NCBI GenBank assembly: GCA_025965315.1
Contig: JAOPXD010000029.1
Span: 19,034-83,033 of the forward strand
Source: Marmoricola sp.
Lineage (GTDB): Bacteria; Actinomycetota; Actinomycetes; Propionibacteriales; Nocardioidaceae
Direction of reading: 5' to 3'
DNA: 64,000 nt
Made by a program: the position numbers and the translations under genes. Numbering within the stretch: position 1 is the stretch's first letter; every line of letters begins with the position of its first letter. The notes beneath the pieces are model-generated. The model saw only the letters and a list, made by a program, of their open reading frames with translations. It was not told the DNA's origin and did not search any database. Below, piece by piece: positions 1 to 9,100 of the stretch.

Positions 1-645
1 GAGATGATTGCTCTCGCAGCCGAGCACCAGTCATTTACGTTGCTCAGTGTCAACGACTTCGGCGAGTCGTTTGCGACTCACTCGTCAGCTGACCCGAGCG
101 TCCTGTTGGAAGTCCTGTCCCGGCCACCTGTCGATACCGTTCTTTTCGCCGAGGACGAGGCCGCGGTTGCTTTGGCCTCAGCGCTCATCGAGCACGTCGA
201 CCCGATGCTGAGGAGACGCATGTCTATCGTCTGGGGCGGTGGCAGCGGATACATGCAGACGTTGCAACAGAAGCTGCCCCGCACTCCGGGAGCGCGGATT
301 CGATTCGGCTATCTGTACGACGGGGACCAGCGTGACAACATCGCAAAGTCGCCAGCTGACAAGTGGCCAGCGCTCTTTCTTCCGACTCACAACGACCCAG
401 ACATCTTGTTGCGGGAGCTGGGCGACGACCCGGAACGTTTGGGGGAGCGACTCGGCGTCACGGCGGACCGGGTACGGCGAGTTCTGGACAGGCTCGAGGG
501 CAAGGACAAGCACGACTGGTTCAATGAATTTTGTGCGGAGTTCGGCCGACCACAGGTCTTGGCAGTGATGACGTCGGAATGGGCGAAGAGAAACACTGAA
601 CATGCAACGTCATTCGTCGATGACTTGGTCAAAGCCATTCGATAG
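1..645 (+). CDS. C-terminal part of a TOPRIM-domain nuclease (OLD/GajA-like), cut by the window edge
   Basis: The reading frame is open to the window start, so the Met at base 4 is probably internal and the N-terminal part (in this family an ABC-type ATPase domain) lies outside. What is visible is TOPRIM-like: a hydrophobic strand ending in LFAEDEAA (the acidic Glu of the fold), then IVWGGGSGYM, then GYLYDGDQR, which carries a DxD metal-binding pair. TOPRIM proteins of the OLD family nick or cut DNA and many belong to phage-defence loci. This assignment rests on motif order only. It is the first gene of a low-GC accessory segment, and the next intact gene downstream starts a RiPP cassette. 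The ATPase half must be seen to distinguish OLD, Gabija GajA or another class. Confidence 0.55.
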   Translation, partial: EMIALAAEHQSFTLLSVNDFGESFATHSSADPSVLLEVLSRPPVDTVLFAEDEAAVALASALIEHVDPMLRRRMSIVWGGGSGYMQTLQQKLPRTPGARIRFGYLYDGDQRDNIAKSPADKWPALFLPTHNDPDILLRELGDDPERLGERLGVTADRVRRVLDRLEGKDKHDWFNEFCAEFGRPQVLAVMTSEWAKRNTEHATSFVDDLVKAIR

Positions 646-773
646 ACGTTCAAGATTTATTGGGTTGCGAGCGACATCCTGCGCTGTTCGAAGTTCGCTC
701 AGGCTCAATGACTGGAAAGCCCGACGAAGTTCCGTCCAAGCGCTTGCTTGCTTGGATACCGCCCTATGAGCTC
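610..773 (-). pseudogene. Decayed paralogue of the HTH gene at 13114-13566
   Basis: Read on the minus strand, this stretch encodes ELIGRY, then after a one-base shift KQASAWTELRRAFQSLSLS and further residues to a stop near 610. The intact HTH protein at 13114-13566 begins MVELIGRYRKQASAWDDLRRAI. The two share CAAGCAAGCGCTTGG (15 of 15) and GAGCTCATAGG (11 of 11) at nearly the same spacing (12 versus 13 bases between them), and similar codons beyond. The copy lacks a start, has a frameshift and has lost the HTH part. It overlaps the 3' end of the TOPRIM gene. The two copies lie in the same orientation about 12.8 kb apart, which suggests a recombination or duplication footprint at the island edges. 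Confidence 0.6.
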
Positions 774-910
774 TGGGACGTCAAGCGGCGACACCGGCTC
801 ATCGCGATGCGGTTCATGGCAGTGCCTTTCGTTAGAGAAGTCAAAAACTACGCCCGACCCCCGACAAGTGAGATGCGCCGCGTCGGGTGGTCATGCGAGC
901 GGGTGAGCTG

Positions 911-1168
911 ATGGACAACTCGCCCGCTGACGGAGTACTACTTGAACCCAGGAAGTTGGCGGACCAGAAGGAGGCCAACGTGTTGCTCAGGACACTTGCG
1001 ACCATTCGTGAATCCAGCGGAGCACAACCCACCGTGCGATACGACGAGACCCAGAAGATGAGTTACGTTCAGGAAGGTGGCGCGTGGGTCCCAAGCTTTG
1101 AGTCACATGCGTTCAGTGGGACAAAAAAGGCGGACCTTGAGACGGGCGAGGACCAAAAGGGTCAATGA
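911..1168 (+). CDS. Putative ATP-grasp-modified RiPP (graspetide) precursor
   Basis: A small 85-residue protein lies immediately before an ATP-grasp ligase, and its stop overlaps the ligase start (ATGA). Its second half has the layout seen in ATP-grasp target peptides: a leader motif VRYDETQKMSYVQEGGAWVP, then a C-terminal core rich in Ser/Thr/Lys and Asp/Glu (SGTKKADLETGEDQKGQ). These are the acceptor and donor side chains that such ligases join into ester or amide macrocycles. GTG at 887 and ATG at 893 are possible earlier starts; ATG at 911 has GGTGAG just upstream. The precursor role is inferred from layout and neighbourhood. Which residues are cross-linked cannot be read from sequence. 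Confidence 0.6.
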   Translation: MDNSPADGVLLEPRKLADQKEANVLLRTLATIRESSGAQPTVRYDETQKMSYVQEGGAWVPSFESHAFSGTKKADLETGEDQKGQ

Positions 1169-2070
1169 CCCAAGCCGAGTCCGGCACAGTTCTGGTTGTC
1201 ACAAACGAGCGTGACTTCGCAGCCGACACAGTCATTGCCTCGGTTCTGGCCCGAGGTTGGAACGTCGAGCGGTGGAACACCGAAACGCATGCAGCCGTCA
1301 GCTGGAGACCGCAGGCCGTGCACGCCACAGACGACTACTCAGCGGTGTGGCTACGACAGTTTCTTGCCGACCCGCTGCCGACTACATCGGTCCGGGAGGT
1401 CGATGACTTCCTAGTGTCGCGTGAACAGTGGCGGACGTGGTTGACCGACCTCGCAGAGGGTCATGCCCGATGGATGAATCCGCTATGGGCTTCCCGTCGA
1501 GCTGAGAACAAGCTCGTACAGCTACGCACCGCCGGTGACGTCGGACTCGCAGTCCCGCCAACACTCGTGACGACCTCGCGTGTTGAGGCCGCCGAGCACC
1601 AGCGGCGCGTGGGTGACTGCGTCGTGAAGGCCCTCGCCAGTGCCTACTTCCCCTTCTCGGACTCAGCATTCATGTTCACTAGGGACCTCGACGCGGCCCT
1701 TAGTCTGGCCGCGGATGAGTGGTCGGACCCAGTCATCGTGCAACGCAAGGTCATGCCTCGTGTCGACGTACGAGTCTTTGTCGTCGGCGGCTTCGTGACT
1801 GGGGCGCGCACGGTGGTTTCGGGCACCGATTGGCGAACTAGCGCCGGTGAAGCGACCTGGGAGCGGCTCCTTGTCCCTGACGACCTTGCGTCCGCTTGCA
1901 AGTCATTGCTCCAACAGCTCGGGCTGGCATACGGCGCGATTGACTTTGCATACGACGGAAGGACGATGTGGTTCCTGGAGTGCAACCAGGCCGGCGAGTT
2001 CGGGTTCGTGGACCGACCGTTAAAACTTGGTGTATCCAACGCGATTGCTGGCTGGCTATGCGCCCGTTGA
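1165..2070 (+). CDS. ATP-grasp peptide ligase (MvdD/TgmB/RimK-like)
   Basis: This 301-residue protein has the length and motif order of the ATP-grasp ligases that macrocyclise ribosomal peptides. After an N-terminal pre-ATP-grasp region come ENKLVQLRTAGDVGLAVPPTLVTT (the nucleotide-binding entry typical of MvdD/TgmB), VIVQRKVMPRVDVRVFVVGG, and near the C-terminus AIDFAYDGRTMWFLECNQAGEFGFVD, where Asp and the E-x-N pair match the metal-binding residues of the fold. The reaction would be ATP-dependent activation of an Asp/Glu side chain and bonding to Ser, Thr or Lys of the upstream precursor. It overlaps the precursor by 4 bases and the membrane gene by 13, so the three are probably co-translated. 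No methyltransferase follows, unlike many Tgm clusters. Confidence 0.75.
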   Translation: MTQAESGTVLVVTNERDFAADTVIASVLARGWNVERWNTETHAAVSWRPQAVHATDDYSAVWLRQFLADPLPTTSVREVDDFLVSREQWRTWLTDLAEGHARWMNPLWASRRAENKLVQLRTAGDVGLAVPPTLVTTSRVEAAEHQRRVGDCVVKALASAYFPFSDSAFMFTRDLDAALSLAADEWSDPVIVQRKVMPRVDVRVFVVGGFVTGARTVVSGTDWRTSAGEATWERLLVPDDLASACKSLLQQLGLAYGAIDFAYDGRTMWFLECNQAGEFGFVDRPLKLGVSNAIAGWLCAR

Positions 2071-2702
2071 CCGCACTCACGCGATTCGGAGCATCGGTCT
2101 GGGGACGGGTGGTCGCAGTCACAAGTTGGACGGTCCACCGTCTGCGTTCGTTGTGGGGCTGGGTCGAGAGCATCGGAACCAAAGCACTCATCCTGCTTCC
2201 CCAGACGCCAATCGCACTGCTCAAAAACCGCACGGTCCGTCGCAACAACGGCGGGAGAAGTGACTCAGCAATAGCAGCGGCCGCAGTCGCTGAGTCGGTG
2301 GATATTGATGCGGCGACGGCGTTGTGGCAGTCCGAAACGGACCGCCTCACCGGGCTGGCAACCAAGGGCGCAGCAGTCTTGGCTGCAGATGCCTTGGTGC
2401 TGACCGGCGTTGTTCAGTTGTCTTCGGATAAGGGCGTGGTGCGAATCATCTTCGTTCTTGCCATCGCCTATCTCCTGTTCGCGATTGTGGCAGCTTGCTT
2501 GGCGCAGCGTCCGATGCCACGTCACGGCGTCACATCGCAGGATGTGCTCGATGGGATAGGCGCGCGAGAGATGGTCATCGCAGTCGAGAAGAACGTGCCC
2601 CTGACCGGCATTATGAACAACCTGGTGAGCGCGAGCTTGAGCGACACACTCGTCTCGCTTTTACTCCTGTTAGCAGCAGTGGTCGTCAAGGTGACGTGTT
2701 GA
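2058..2702 (+). CDS. Membrane protein of the ATP-grasp RiPP cassette
   Basis: I do not recognise a named family. The ATG at 2058 lies inside the end of the ligase gene and gives 214 residues. There is an N-terminal basic/amphipathic region, a soluble helix with WQSETDRLTGLATK, two hydrophobic segments (about residues 102-121 and 128-150), a linker with RPMPRHG, and a third segment near the C-terminus (SLLLLLAAVVVKVTC). A helix leading into two membrane spans followed by a Pro-Arg motif resembles two-TM effectors of nucleotide-signalling defence systems (PycTM/SLATT style); that comparison is by eye only. Alternatives are an exporter, immunity protein or target for the modified peptide. The tight coupling to the ligase says its function is tied to the peptide. 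Confidence 0.6.
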   Translation: MRPLTALTRFGASVWGRVVAVTSWTVHRLRSLWGWVESIGTKALILLPQTPIALLKNRTVRRNNGGRSDSAIAAAAVAESVDIDAATALWQSETDRLTGLATKGAAVLAADALVLTGVVQLSSDKGVVRIIFVLAIAYLLFAIVAACLAQRPMPRHGVTSQDVLDGIGAREMVIAVEKNVPLTGIMNNLVSASLSDTLVSLLLLLAAVVVKVTC

Positions 2703-2787
2703 GTCAGACATCGCGTTACTTGGCCCGAGCGCGGTTCAGGCTCCTGACTCTCACTTGAACTAGGAAGCCTACGGAGTCTTACTGACA

Positions 2788-3459
2788 ATGACGCCTGCGC
2801 TGTGGAAGCGAAATCCGAATGACGTAGCCACAGGGTTTGCGGGCCGGCATCCCGCTGATGTGTTGCCTGGCCTCTTTGTATGGGCAGTGTGGACGGCCGG
2901 AGGCTCTGACTTTCTGATACAGGTCGATGACAGGTATGGGGGCGCGGTGGTGCCGGGGTCCCACCATCCTGACCTCGTCGACATCAGCCACGTTCGCTGG
3001 GCGACGGGCAACGCCATCACTGCGGTCGACCTCTGCGCTGCAACACTTGGTCGTCCGTTCTGCGGGAACATAGGTGGGCGTCGAGTTCAGCTTGCGGCAC
3101 TTCGACCCTCAGCCGGGCATTCGGTACCTCAACTCTGTGCAGCATCGTCGCAGCCTTCTCCCACACGACTTCCTCATCTGGGTCGACGACACCCTTGCCG
3201 ACCAGCGCTACCAAGTCCTCCGCAATGCACGAAACCCCTTCACGCACTCATGGCTGACACGCCACCTTCGAGCCCACATTGGTAACCCCGACCCGGCCAT
3301 GCGGGACGAGGGTCGTTTACCGGCCGCGGCACGACTGCGCCGATGAACTCTCGCGATATAGTCGTGGCCTCTGCTGGGCTCGCGATTGACCGCGTCCAAC
3401 CCCTCATCGACGCAATCGAGTCACTGAGACTGTTCGCCTGGCCTGGAAGACTGGCGTGA
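2788..3459 (+). pseudogene. HEPN-like gene broken by two compensating frameshifts
   Basis: Coding sense runs in frame 1 from ATG 2788 (HPDLVDISHVRWATGNAITA, then VDLCAATLGRPFCG), jumps to frame 2 near 3070 (VEFSLRHFDP, LPHDFLIWVDDTLADQRY, ARNPFTHSWLTRHL), and returns to frame 1 near 3343 (SRDIVVASAGLAIDRV), ending at TGA 3459. Joined, it looks like a single-domain all-helical actinobacterial protein. RNPFTH fits the R-x4-H catalytic signature of HEPN ribonucleases (established motif; assignment by eye). No single reading frame gives the whole protein. It is either a recent pseudogene or a place with two sequencing indels. An ATGA overlap at 3343-3346 leaves a remote possibility of a separate small downstream protein. 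Confidence 0.5.
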
Positions 3460-3569
3460 CCTCAGCTCGCGATAGAAGTCCACGTGCGAGCCGTCTTGCC
3501 CGTGAACTCGTCGGTGCTATGGGCAGGCCTTCCCCAGGTCGAGGCTGGTGTGATGGGCGCATGAGCCTC

Positions 3570-5978
3570 TCAAGTTTGTGTTGAGTCGTCAGAGGCAAGA
3601 GTCTCAGCCGGGCGGGCATAGATGAACTCGTCGAGCCCGACGATGACGTTGTACCAATACGCGCGGCCAGCGTTTGGGTACGCGTAAAGGAGGGCCGTCA
3701 GTTCTTCAATGGTCTGACGGGTCTTCAAGCTGTCGAGGGCGGCAATCCGTAGTGCCGTGTCATCGTCATACAAGGCCTCGTGTAGCTCTTCGGTGGTCCG
3801 CTCTGGCTGGCCCGCCCACCACTTCTTCGCCGAACTCGCCATGGAGTCAAGCTCGCTCGCCATCAACGCGTCAGCGACGGCGGGACCAAGCGGTCCGTCG
3901 AGGCTATTGATTGCATACATGAATCCCAAGTCATCGCCGGCGGCGCGCAGAGTCTGCGCAATTCGCGGTAGATGTTGGGAAGACGACCCCAGCCGGTCAA
4001 GCATCGTCCACAACTCTTGGCTCAGGAATGGCTGCCGCTCGATGAAGCTCAGCACTCGCTCGACGTCCGCTCCAGTCAACGCGGCCGACCGCGTCAGGAG
4101 GTCCGCAGCGATGCGACACCGCTCGTTGGCAAGAAAGTCTGCGACCTTCTCATTGCCGTCGAGCTGTTCCAACCAAGCTGCTCTCGAAGCTGCGGCCTCC
4201 GTATCGAGCACATCTCGTGCCTCGTCGAGCATCGCCGCAGGAACGCGGTACGTCAGCGCCTCCCACGCCAGGTTCGAAAGCGCGCTCACCCGGTCGTAGC
4301 CGCGAAGGGTGTCTTCATCGGTAAGCAGAGCCGTCAACTCGGCCTTGTGCCATGACTTCGCTTTGAGCTCTTTATTCTCGTTCAGGATTGCCAGGTATCC
4401 GGCGGCACGCTGCCGGTCTGACCGGGCATCTGTCATGAGCGCTGTGGTGACCTCGGCATTGCCATCAGCGAAAAGGACTCGGACAGTTGCGTCACTCAAA
4501 GTGCCGGCCTCAAGGCCATGACGTACTGCAGCGAGCCGCGCTGCCTTGTTCGACTTCTGGGCAGCGAGCCCGTTGAGGCCGGCTGGGCTGAGATTCGACA
4601 ACCTGGCTTCCAAAACCGCGTTCAGCTGGCTGGCGTGAGTCCCGCTTTCCACCAGACGTGCCAACTGGTCCGGTGCGCCATCGAGTGCATCTCGAACGCT
4701 TTCAAGGATGTCTCGGGTCGCCTCGTTCAGGTCCTCCCCATGGTCCTCGACACGAACTTCGAGGATTGCTCGGATGAGGCGAGTCACCTCGTCGCTGTCG
4801 GGCCCGACGCCAGCGGCGCTTGCGAAAGGTTCTAAGAAGTAGTCGAGAGCGTCGCCTCGGCCTGGTTCGGCATTAAGAACCTCTACCCAAATTACCGGCG
4901 GCAGCGGCCGTTCACCCATGGGCTCGGCGTCGTCGAACTTCCGCCATAATTCTGAAGGATGGATTCCGAGCCGCAGCATCGTTCGAGTCGCCCCGCGCGC
5001 GACTGATGTGTCGGACGAACGGGCGGCATCCATGAGCAACGTCTCGAGGGATTCGCGAATGGGCCCAATCACTGCCCAGCCTGGAATTGTGCGCTGGTGG
5101 AGACTCAAACTACTTCCAACGTCGAACAGAAGCGTGTTCAGCCAGCAGCCGTACTCGGCCTGAACCAAGTCAAGGTCTCCGCGACGTTTGTAGAGGCGGT
5201 TGGCGAGGTGGGCCTGAAGGAAATCGCCATCTTGATTGGCGGCTAACCCAACCAGCGTGAATCGGTCCCAGTCGATTGGCTTCTGAGGCATGTTGCCACG
5301 GACGACGGCCAGGATGTCTTCAAGAACCGTTGCCAGTTGGGTCGACCCTTCCTCAGCGGAAGCGCCGCCATCTGCCACGGCAGTGGGCGTTGGTGCTTGT
5401 GCCGGTTCTGATGGCCCTGCATCAGTGGTGCCCTTGGGTCCACTGTCGCGCTGACCCGAGCTCCGCGCCAACAGCTCACGTACGACAACCATTTGCACTT
5501 TGCGGGCGAGGCTGTCCGTGCTCTCAAACTGGCGAAACATGGCCGACTGCTGGTCCATGATTTTCTGGCGAAACTCCATAACCTGCAGAAGACCTGGCGC
5601 TCCCTCATCGACTACCGCTTTCGGGACGTCGGCGAAAAACAGGCAAATCTTTGGATTTGTGCCGTCATTGGTCCGACGCGCGACCGCGCTCTCGAACTCT
5701 TCTTCGAACCCCGAGGTGAACCCTCCTGTCGGCGTGCCCCAGCGCCGGCTTAGGACCCCGATGAACATGTCGCAGCGCTCGACCATCGGGTTGATGTGCT
5801 CTTGTGGCCGTCCAAAGTCTGGAGGGGTCGTCTCCCACCCGGTAGAGCGAACTCGGATGCCCTTCGACCCAAAGGTGTCGTTGAGTTCTGACTCAAGCGC
5901 GAAGATGGCCTTTCGCTCTGCTAAGACGTCACTCGGTGAAGCTATGAAGACTTCGAGTTCGACGACGTCGCTGGCCAA
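3570..5978 (-). CDS. DUF4062 N-terminal domain with long helical-repeat C-terminus
   Basis: The start is TTG at 5978, preceded at 8 bases by a good ribosome site (GAGGGG on the minus strand). Residues 1 to about 150 match DUF4062: VFIASPSDVLAERKAIFALE, then INPMVERCDMFIGVLSRRWG and FEEEFESAV, an alpha/beta sensor-type domain often compared with TIR/SLOG folds. Residues about 170-225 are a low-complexity Pro/Ala/Gly linker. The remaining 570 residues are helical with HEAT-like spacing, including many Leu/Ala helices and RIAALDSLKT near the end. No NTPase motif is visible. DUF4062 proteins are common in accessory regions and are suspected immunity or stress sensors. It is divergent from the RHS gene and its codon use is AT-richer than the chromosome to the right. 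Confidence 0.7.
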   Translation of the reverse strand: MASDVVELEVFIASPSDVLAERKAIFALESELNDTFGSKGIRVRSTGWETTPPDFGRPQEHINPMVERCDMFIGVLSRRWGTPTGGFTSGFEEEFESAVARRTNDGTNPKICLFFADVPKAVVDEGAPGLLQVMEFRQKIMDQQSAMFRQFESTDSLARKVQMVVVRELLARSSGQRDSGPKGTTDAGPSEPAQAPTPTAVADGGASAEEGSTQLATVLEDILAVVRGNMPQKPIDWDRFTLVGLAANQDGDFLQAHLANRLYKRRGDLDLVQAEYGCWLNTLLFDVGSSLSLHQRTIPGWAVIGPIRESLETLLMDAARSSDTSVARGATRTMLRLGIHPSELWRKFDDAEPMGERPLPPVIWVEVLNAEPGRGDALDYFLEPFASAAGVGPDSDEVTRLIRAILEVRVEDHGEDLNEATRDILESVRDALDGAPDQLARLVESGTHASQLNAVLEARLSNLSPAGLNGLAAQKSNKAARLAAVRHGLEAGTLSDATVRVLFADGNAEVTTALMTDARSDRQRAAGYLAILNENKELKAKSWHKAELTALLTDEDTLRGYDRVSALSNLAWEALTYRVPAAMLDEARDVLDTEAAASRAAWLEQLDGNEKVADFLANERCRIAADLLTRSAALTGADVERVLSFIERQPFLSQELWTMLDRLGSSSQHLPRIAQTLRAAGDDLGFMYAINSLDGPLGPAVADALMASELDSMASSAKKWWAGQPERTTEELHEALYDDDTALRIAALDSLKTRQTIEELTALLYAYPNAGRAYWYNVIVGLDEFIYARPAETLASDDSTQT

Positions 5979-6090
5979 GTTCGATACCCCTCTGGGTCGG
6001 CGCCCCGCGGCCCCAGTGAGTGAGCGGTGGCTTTCTCGAAGTGAGGCTAGCGAAGCTGGGCGCTCAGTGACATACCGGGCGTAACTGCTG

Positions 6091-6108
6091 GTCTAGTTCT
6101 AGTTAGAC
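6091..6108. promoter_or_regulatory. Inverted repeat between the DUF4062 and RHS genes
   Basis: GTCTA and TAGAC are separated by 8 bases in the intergenic space between two divergent genes. It could be an operator. The arms are short, so chance occurrence is possible. Confidence 0.25.
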
Positions 6109-6192
6109 CTTTCGGACAGCCTGTGAAAAACCTGATATTCCTTACCCCGCGCTCAGGCCACTCGGGTCCGGTGCAGGGGAGGGAAACCCGCT

Positions 6193-9100
6193 ATGCGGCG
6201 TTCGCACGCGTTGATGCTGCCCGTTCTGTCGGTGCTGCTCGTCCTTGGGACCGGGGTCGTGATTCCGGCAAGTCTGCCAGCTGCTACGGCGAGCTCCGCC
6301 AAGCCCGCGGTGTCGTCGCGACCCGACGGTGTGTCAGCAATGGAGACGGCGCAGCTGCAAGGTTCGCGCGTCGAGGACGAGTCCCAGCGGACACCTACCA
6401 CTGCCACATATGCGAATCCGGACGGTTCGTGGACGACCATGGCGTACTCAGGAGTGGTTCGCGCCAAGGGTGACGACGACTCGTGGGTGCCAATCGACGC
6501 GTCGGTAACGAAGGACAAGGGTTCGTACGAGCCAAGTGCGACTCCCTTCGACGTCAAGTTCTCGGACGGCGGCGATAAGACAGTCGGCACGGTGAACACG
6601 ACCTCCGACACGTCGGTTGAAGTCGGCTGGCCGACGAAGTTGCCTACACCGGTCGCGAGCGGCGACACCCTCACCTACCCGAATGCCGCCGCGGACTCTA
6701 GCGACCTCGTCGTCACATCCAAGGCCGACGGCTTCGACTACTCGATGGTCCTCGGCAAGGCGCCGGCCGCCGATGACACGCAGGTGGAGTACCGCATCCC
6801 GCTGACCTTCAACGGTGCCGACGTAGCGACGAACGACGACGGGTCGATTGTGCTCAAGGACGGCCGTAACCGGGTCGCGACGTTGACTGCGCCGGTAATG
6901 TGGGACGGGACGGCTGCCAACGCAAACGGAGCCGGTGATACGAAGCCCGTCGACGCAACCGTCGAGGGAACTGGCGATGACCGCACGCTCGTCCTGAAGC
7001 CCAACATGGACTACCTGCGCGACCCGAACACCACCTACCCCGTGACGGTCGACCCGAGCATCGTTATCAACACCGCTGGTGACACGTGGATTCAGTCGTC
7101 GGGGGATACCTCGAGTCAGTACACGTCGCCCGAACTGCACATCGGCTCGAACGACGGCGGGACCACGGTTGCGCGCTCGTTCATCTACTTCGACCTGACC
7201 GGTGTCAGCGCACCGACCGGCACGGTCTTCTCCAGCGCTCAGATGAAGCTGTCGAACTTCGAAACCGGAGCCTGCGCCGGCGCCTCGGTAACTGCTTCGC
7301 GCATTACCAGTGGTTGGACGGTCCCCAGCATCACCTGGGCGACACAGCCGACCGTAATTGCGACTCATGCGGCGTCCAGCACTGACAGTTTCGGCACGAC
7401 GGGTTGTAGTTCTGAAGGAACGATGGCCTTCGACATGACCGGCATGGTCAACGACTGGGGCGGTGGCGCATGGAACGTCGGTGTCCAGGTGAAGGCCGAC
7501 AACGAGACGGCTGCCTCGGGCTACCGCAAGGTCCGCTCGCTTGAGAACGGCGACCTTTCGAAGGTTCCGCAGCTGGTCCTGAACTACAACTCAACGCCTA
7601 GCGTTCCAGCGGCGACGGTTCAGGTTGCGCCGGGCATCACGAATGGCAGCACGGTGTACTCGAACGCGCACCAGCCGGCATTCACGACGTCAGTCAGCGA
7701 CCCAGACGGCGGCAGCGTGACGGCCCAATTCCAGCTCCTGCAGGGCGCAACGGTGGTCGACGACTGGACCAGCGCTTCGGTGCCCTCCGGCAGTGGTGTG
7801 ACGCACACTCCCAGCGCTTCCGTGGCAGATGGCACTTACACGGCCAAGTGGCGCGTCAGTGACGGCACCCTGACGTCGGCTTGGTCGTCCGGACAAGCAG
7901 TCGTCATCGACACTGTCGCGCCAACCGCGCCGTCCATCGACTGCAACGGCGGAACCGGTTACGCCAATAACAGCTGGTCCGGCAGCGGCCCAGCATCAGC
8001 GACGTGCGTGGTGACTACCTCCAGTGACACCGTCTCAATCTCGGCCACCAAGAACGGGGTCGACGCTGGCTTCCCGGCGTTGTCGGGCAATAGCACTTCG
8101 AAGAACTTCAACATCGCTACCAGCGACTACTTCGACATGAGAATGACCGCGTACGACGCGGCCGGCAACAGCAGCTCGACCGTCAAGTACCAGTTCGGGG
8201 TAGCAGGCGGGCTCCTGAACTCGCCGGCGGTCGGTGCGACATCGACGGGGACCTTCCCTTTGAACGCAACGGAACAGTCCGGGGCAACCAACGCAGTTGC
8301 ACAGTGGCGCTTGGCCGGCTCCACAGGGGCCTTCACGACCGCCACGAAGGTCACCAAGGATGGGTCAACCTGGACGGGCTTGCCGACCGATGCAGGAGTT
8401 CTGGGTCAAACTGGCGACCTCGTTTGGGACGCTGCCGCGGAGCCCGGCATTACCGCGCCGTCTAATCTTGAGGTGCGGATTTGCTACAACTACGCGGGGC
8501 CGACGCAGCGCTGCACACCAGCCCGTCAGGTTGGCCTCATCCAGCATGCTTTCGGGGCGAGTTATCCCACCGCAGATGTCGGGCCGGCTTCTGTTGCACT
8601 CATGACCGGCGAGTTTGACATTGACTCAACCGACGTCAACGTACCCGGGTACGCCGATACGTTGAGCATTTCTCGGACCGCTGAGTCCTTCAGCGGGACC
8701 GCTGCATCGCCCGCGCAAGCAGTCTTTGGTCCTGGTTGGATTGCAAACTTTGACGGGCCGAGCATCGGTGCCGCAGCGTCCCAGGTCATCGATAGGTCCG
8801 CGACCAACGGCAGCATCATTTTGGTCGGCCCCGACGGGCAGTCCACGGTCTACAAGACTTCGGGCACGCCAAGCGCTCAAAAGGTCGGGGTCTATGCCGC
8901 GCAAGGTATCGGCGCCAGCTACGACGAGCATCTCGAAATCGTCTCGGGGAGTCCGCTCACCTTGGTCCTAACAGAAGAAGATGGCACTCAGACGACGTGG
9001 AACTACGCGGGGTCGGGAGTATGGAACGTCAAGAACGTGGCTGACTCGTCGGCAGGCGCAGTCCCGGCAATCCGCTACGCGTACACCGGCTCATACCTGA

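Noticed and set aside
660-911. An 83-codon plus-strand frame between the TOPRIM gene and the peptide gene
   Set aside because: The minus strand of the same DNA is a recognisable decayed copy of the HTH gene at 13.1 kb, and the plus-strand translation shows no conserved pattern.
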